This document shows, one piece after another, positions 6,870-8,025 of a stretch of 8,025 bases of DNA. Source of the DNA: Candidatus Saccharicenans sp. (GTDB taxonomy: Bacteria; Acidobacteriota; Aminicenantia; Aminicenantales; Saccharicenantaceae); contig JANLGB010000070.1 in NCBI GenBank assembly GCA_024653405.1, forward strand, positions 2,833 to 10,857, read 5' to 3'. The first letter of the stretch is position 1. Each line of letters begins with the position of its first letter. The notes below the pieces were generated by a model. It was not told the origin of the DNA. It worked only from the letters and a program-made list of their open reading frames with translations, and did no database searches. The position numbers were made by a program, and so were the translations under genes.

Positions 6870-7957
6870 GAACCTTGCGGCCAATCAAAAAAGTCTGGGT
6901 GGACCGGAGGGTGGAAAAGACCAACCTGACCCGCCGCCTGCTGGATAAGCTGCCCGGGATTCCGGTGGAGTTGGTGGCCGGTTTGGAGCCGGTAAAAAAG
7001 GAATTCCGATTCTCTCCCGACCCAGTAGGGGAAAGCAAACAGCATCTTTTTATCACCGAGCAAAAATCGTTTGTCCGTCCCTGTCCCTGCACTCCCGGCA
7101 GTCTCGGCTGTGGCTACTGGACGATAGACCTTGACCTGAACTGTCCTTTTGATTGCAGCTACTGCATTTTGCAGCAATACCTGAACTGGCAGCCGCTGAC
7201 AGTCTCAGTCAACCGGGACAGGCTGGAGGCAGAGCTAAAAATTTTTTTCCAGCGAAGAACCAGTGGGATCATCAGGCTGGGCACCGGGGAGCTGGCTGAT
7301 TCCCTGGCCCTGGAGGAGCTGACGGAAAATTCCGTTTTCTTAGTAGAAACCTTCTGCCAGCAGGACCGGTTCTGGCTGGAGCTCAAGAGTAAAGGCGATT
7401 ATATCCGACCGCTTCTGGAAATCAGGCCGGCCGATAACGTAGTCCTGTCCTGGTCTCTTAACCCGGAAGCAATCATTGCCGCGGAGGAGAAGGGGACAGC
7501 CAGTCTGAAATCCAGATTGCAGGCGGCAGCCAGGGCTGTCGGTCATGGTTACCGGGTAGGCTTCCATTTTGACCCGATTCTTCATTACCCGGGCTGGCAG
7601 GCTGACTATGAAGGCCTGGTGGCCGAAGTCTTCAGGGTTGTTCCTGTTGAAGCCATAAGCTGGATCAGCCTGGGCAGCCTGCGTTTTCCTTCTGCCCTGC
7701 TGCCGGTAGCCAGGAGACGTTTCCCGGAGAGCCGGAGCTACGAACAGGAATTTATCCGCTCGGCTGAGGGCAAGTACCGGTATCCCCGGCCGGTTCGACT
7801 CTTGCTATATAAAGAATTGGGGGAAATACTGGCTGCCTACGGGGCAGAAGACAAGATATATCTGTGTATGGAGTCGGTTAAGGTCTGGCGGGACTTCTTA
7901 GTTAAAATAAAAAGGGGAAGGCCAAACTTCGCCTTCCCCTTTCCATGGCTAGGCTAA
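6866..7957 (+). CDS. Spore photoproduct lyase-like radical SAM protein lacking the H-donor cysteine
   Basis: Radical SAM proteins cleave S-adenosylmethionine at a [4Fe-4S] cluster. Here the cluster motif is NCPFDCSYC with Cys93, Cys97 and Cys100, the CxxxCxxC spacing expected. The later body (RLGTGELADSL 137-147, AAARAVGHGYRVGFHFDPI 221-238 followed by HYPGWQADYEG, and IYLCMES 331-337) follows the layout of Bacillus SPL, which repairs spore photoproduct thymine dimers. The residue aligning with the SPL hydrogen donor Cys141 is Glu142, so classical SPL chemistry is doubtful. Extra cysteines lie at 73, 75 and 82. The TTG at 6866 overlaps the preceding stop. A second in-frame TTG at 6875 has AGGGG (6860-6864) at a better distance and may be the true start. 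The last 16 or so codons coincide with a terminator hairpin for the opposite strand. Confidence 0.87.
   Translation: MRTLRPIKKVWVDRRVEKTNLTRRLLDKLPGIPVELVAGLEPVKKEFRFSPDPVGESKQHLFITEQKSFVRPCPCTPGSLGCGYWTIDLDLNCPFDCSYCILQQYLNWQPLTVSVNRDRLEAELKIFFQRRTSGIIRLGTGELADSLALEELTENSVFLVETFCQQDRFWLELKSKGDYIRPLLEIRPADNVVLSWSLNPEAIIAAEEKGTASLKSRLQAAARAVGHGYRVGFHFDPILHYPGWQADYEGLVAEVFRVVPVEAISWISLGSLRFPSALLPVARRRFPESRSYEQEFIRSAEGKYRYPRPVRLLLYKELGEILAAYGAEDKIYLCMESVKVWRDFLVKIKRGRPNFAFPFPWLG
7904..7942 (-). terminator. Intrinsic terminator of the minus-strand gene entering from the right
   Basis: A perfect 12-bp stem (AAAGGGGAAGGC at 7911-7922 pairing with GCCTTCCCCTTT at 7931-7942) encloses an 8-nt loop. 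On the minus strand it is followed by TTTTTATTTT (7904-7913, partly in the stem), the classic Rho-independent form. On the plus strand only three Ts follow the stem, so it is oriented for minus-strand transcription. It lies about 30 bp beyond the TAA of the minus-strand fragment at 7973, and wholly inside the end of the SPL-like coding region. Confidence 0.85.
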
Positions 7958-7972
7958 GGAAATTACGGAGTC

Positions 7973-8025
7973 TTATTCACCCTCAGTCGCTTTCCTCTCT
8001 GTGATTATTCCGACGAGTTCAATCC
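7973..8025 (-). CDS. C-terminal fragment of an unidentified minus-strand gene
   Basis: Reading from the right edge on the minus strand, one frame stays open for 16 codons (IELVGIITERKATEGE) and ends in TAA at 7973-7975. A strong minus-strand terminator follows about 30 bp later. The other two minus-strand frames stop within the first seven codons from the edge. A terminator placed correctly behind the stop argues for a real gene 3' end. The tail is too short to name the family. Its stop is 15 bp from the stop of the SPL-like gene, so the two are convergent. Confidence 0.5.
   Translation of the reverse strand, partial: IELVGIITERKATEGE

Overview
The window is densely coding bacterial DNA, moderately GC-rich by eye, with seven complete or nearly complete genes and a gene fragment at each edge. 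Gene content (MEP isoprenoid pathway, a RseP-type protease with two PDZ domains, several Fe-S or radical enzymes) suggests a Gram-negative-type, probably anaerobic bacterium. The phylum cannot be fixed from the sequence alone; an Acidobacteriota/Aminicenantes-like or deltaproteobacterial origin is only a guess.

Region 1 (2-4105, + strand) is a tight co-directional block: dxr (5' end outside the window), rseP (overlapping dxr by 4 bp), ispG, and a larE-type sulfur transferase behind a good Shine-Dalgarno. dxr and ispG are the second and the penultimate steps of the MEP pathway. rseP is commonly embedded in this envelope/isoprenoid cluster in bacteria. larE at the end of the block is less expected.

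Region 2 (4111-5797, - strand) is a two-gene operon: a nucleoside phosphorylase-fold enzyme followed, 13 bp later, by a D-2-hydroxyacid dehydrogenase (glyoxylate/hydroxypyruvate reductase type). It is convergent with larE, with only 5 bp between the stop codons. In both genes the best start is an ATG slightly inside the longest open frame.

Region 3 (5860-7957, + strand) is a second operon, diverging from region 2 behind a near-consensus sigma-70 promoter. It encodes a ParB/sulfiredoxin-domain protein and, overlapping its stop codon, a radical SAM protein of the spore photoproduct lyase (SPL) superfamily. The SPL-like protein has the CxxxCxxC cluster motif and three extra upstream cysteines. 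It lacks the cysteine that serves as H-atom donor in true SPL, having a GTGEL segment there instead. This translationally coupled pair is the best candidate for an undescribed system in the window.

Right edge: a 16-residue C-terminal tail of a minus-strand gene enters from beyond the window. A strong intrinsic terminator for that gene lies inside the last codons of the SPL-like gene, so the two convergent genes share their 3' ends. No RNA genes, mobile elements, CRISPR arrays or gene-free stretches over 300 bases were seen.
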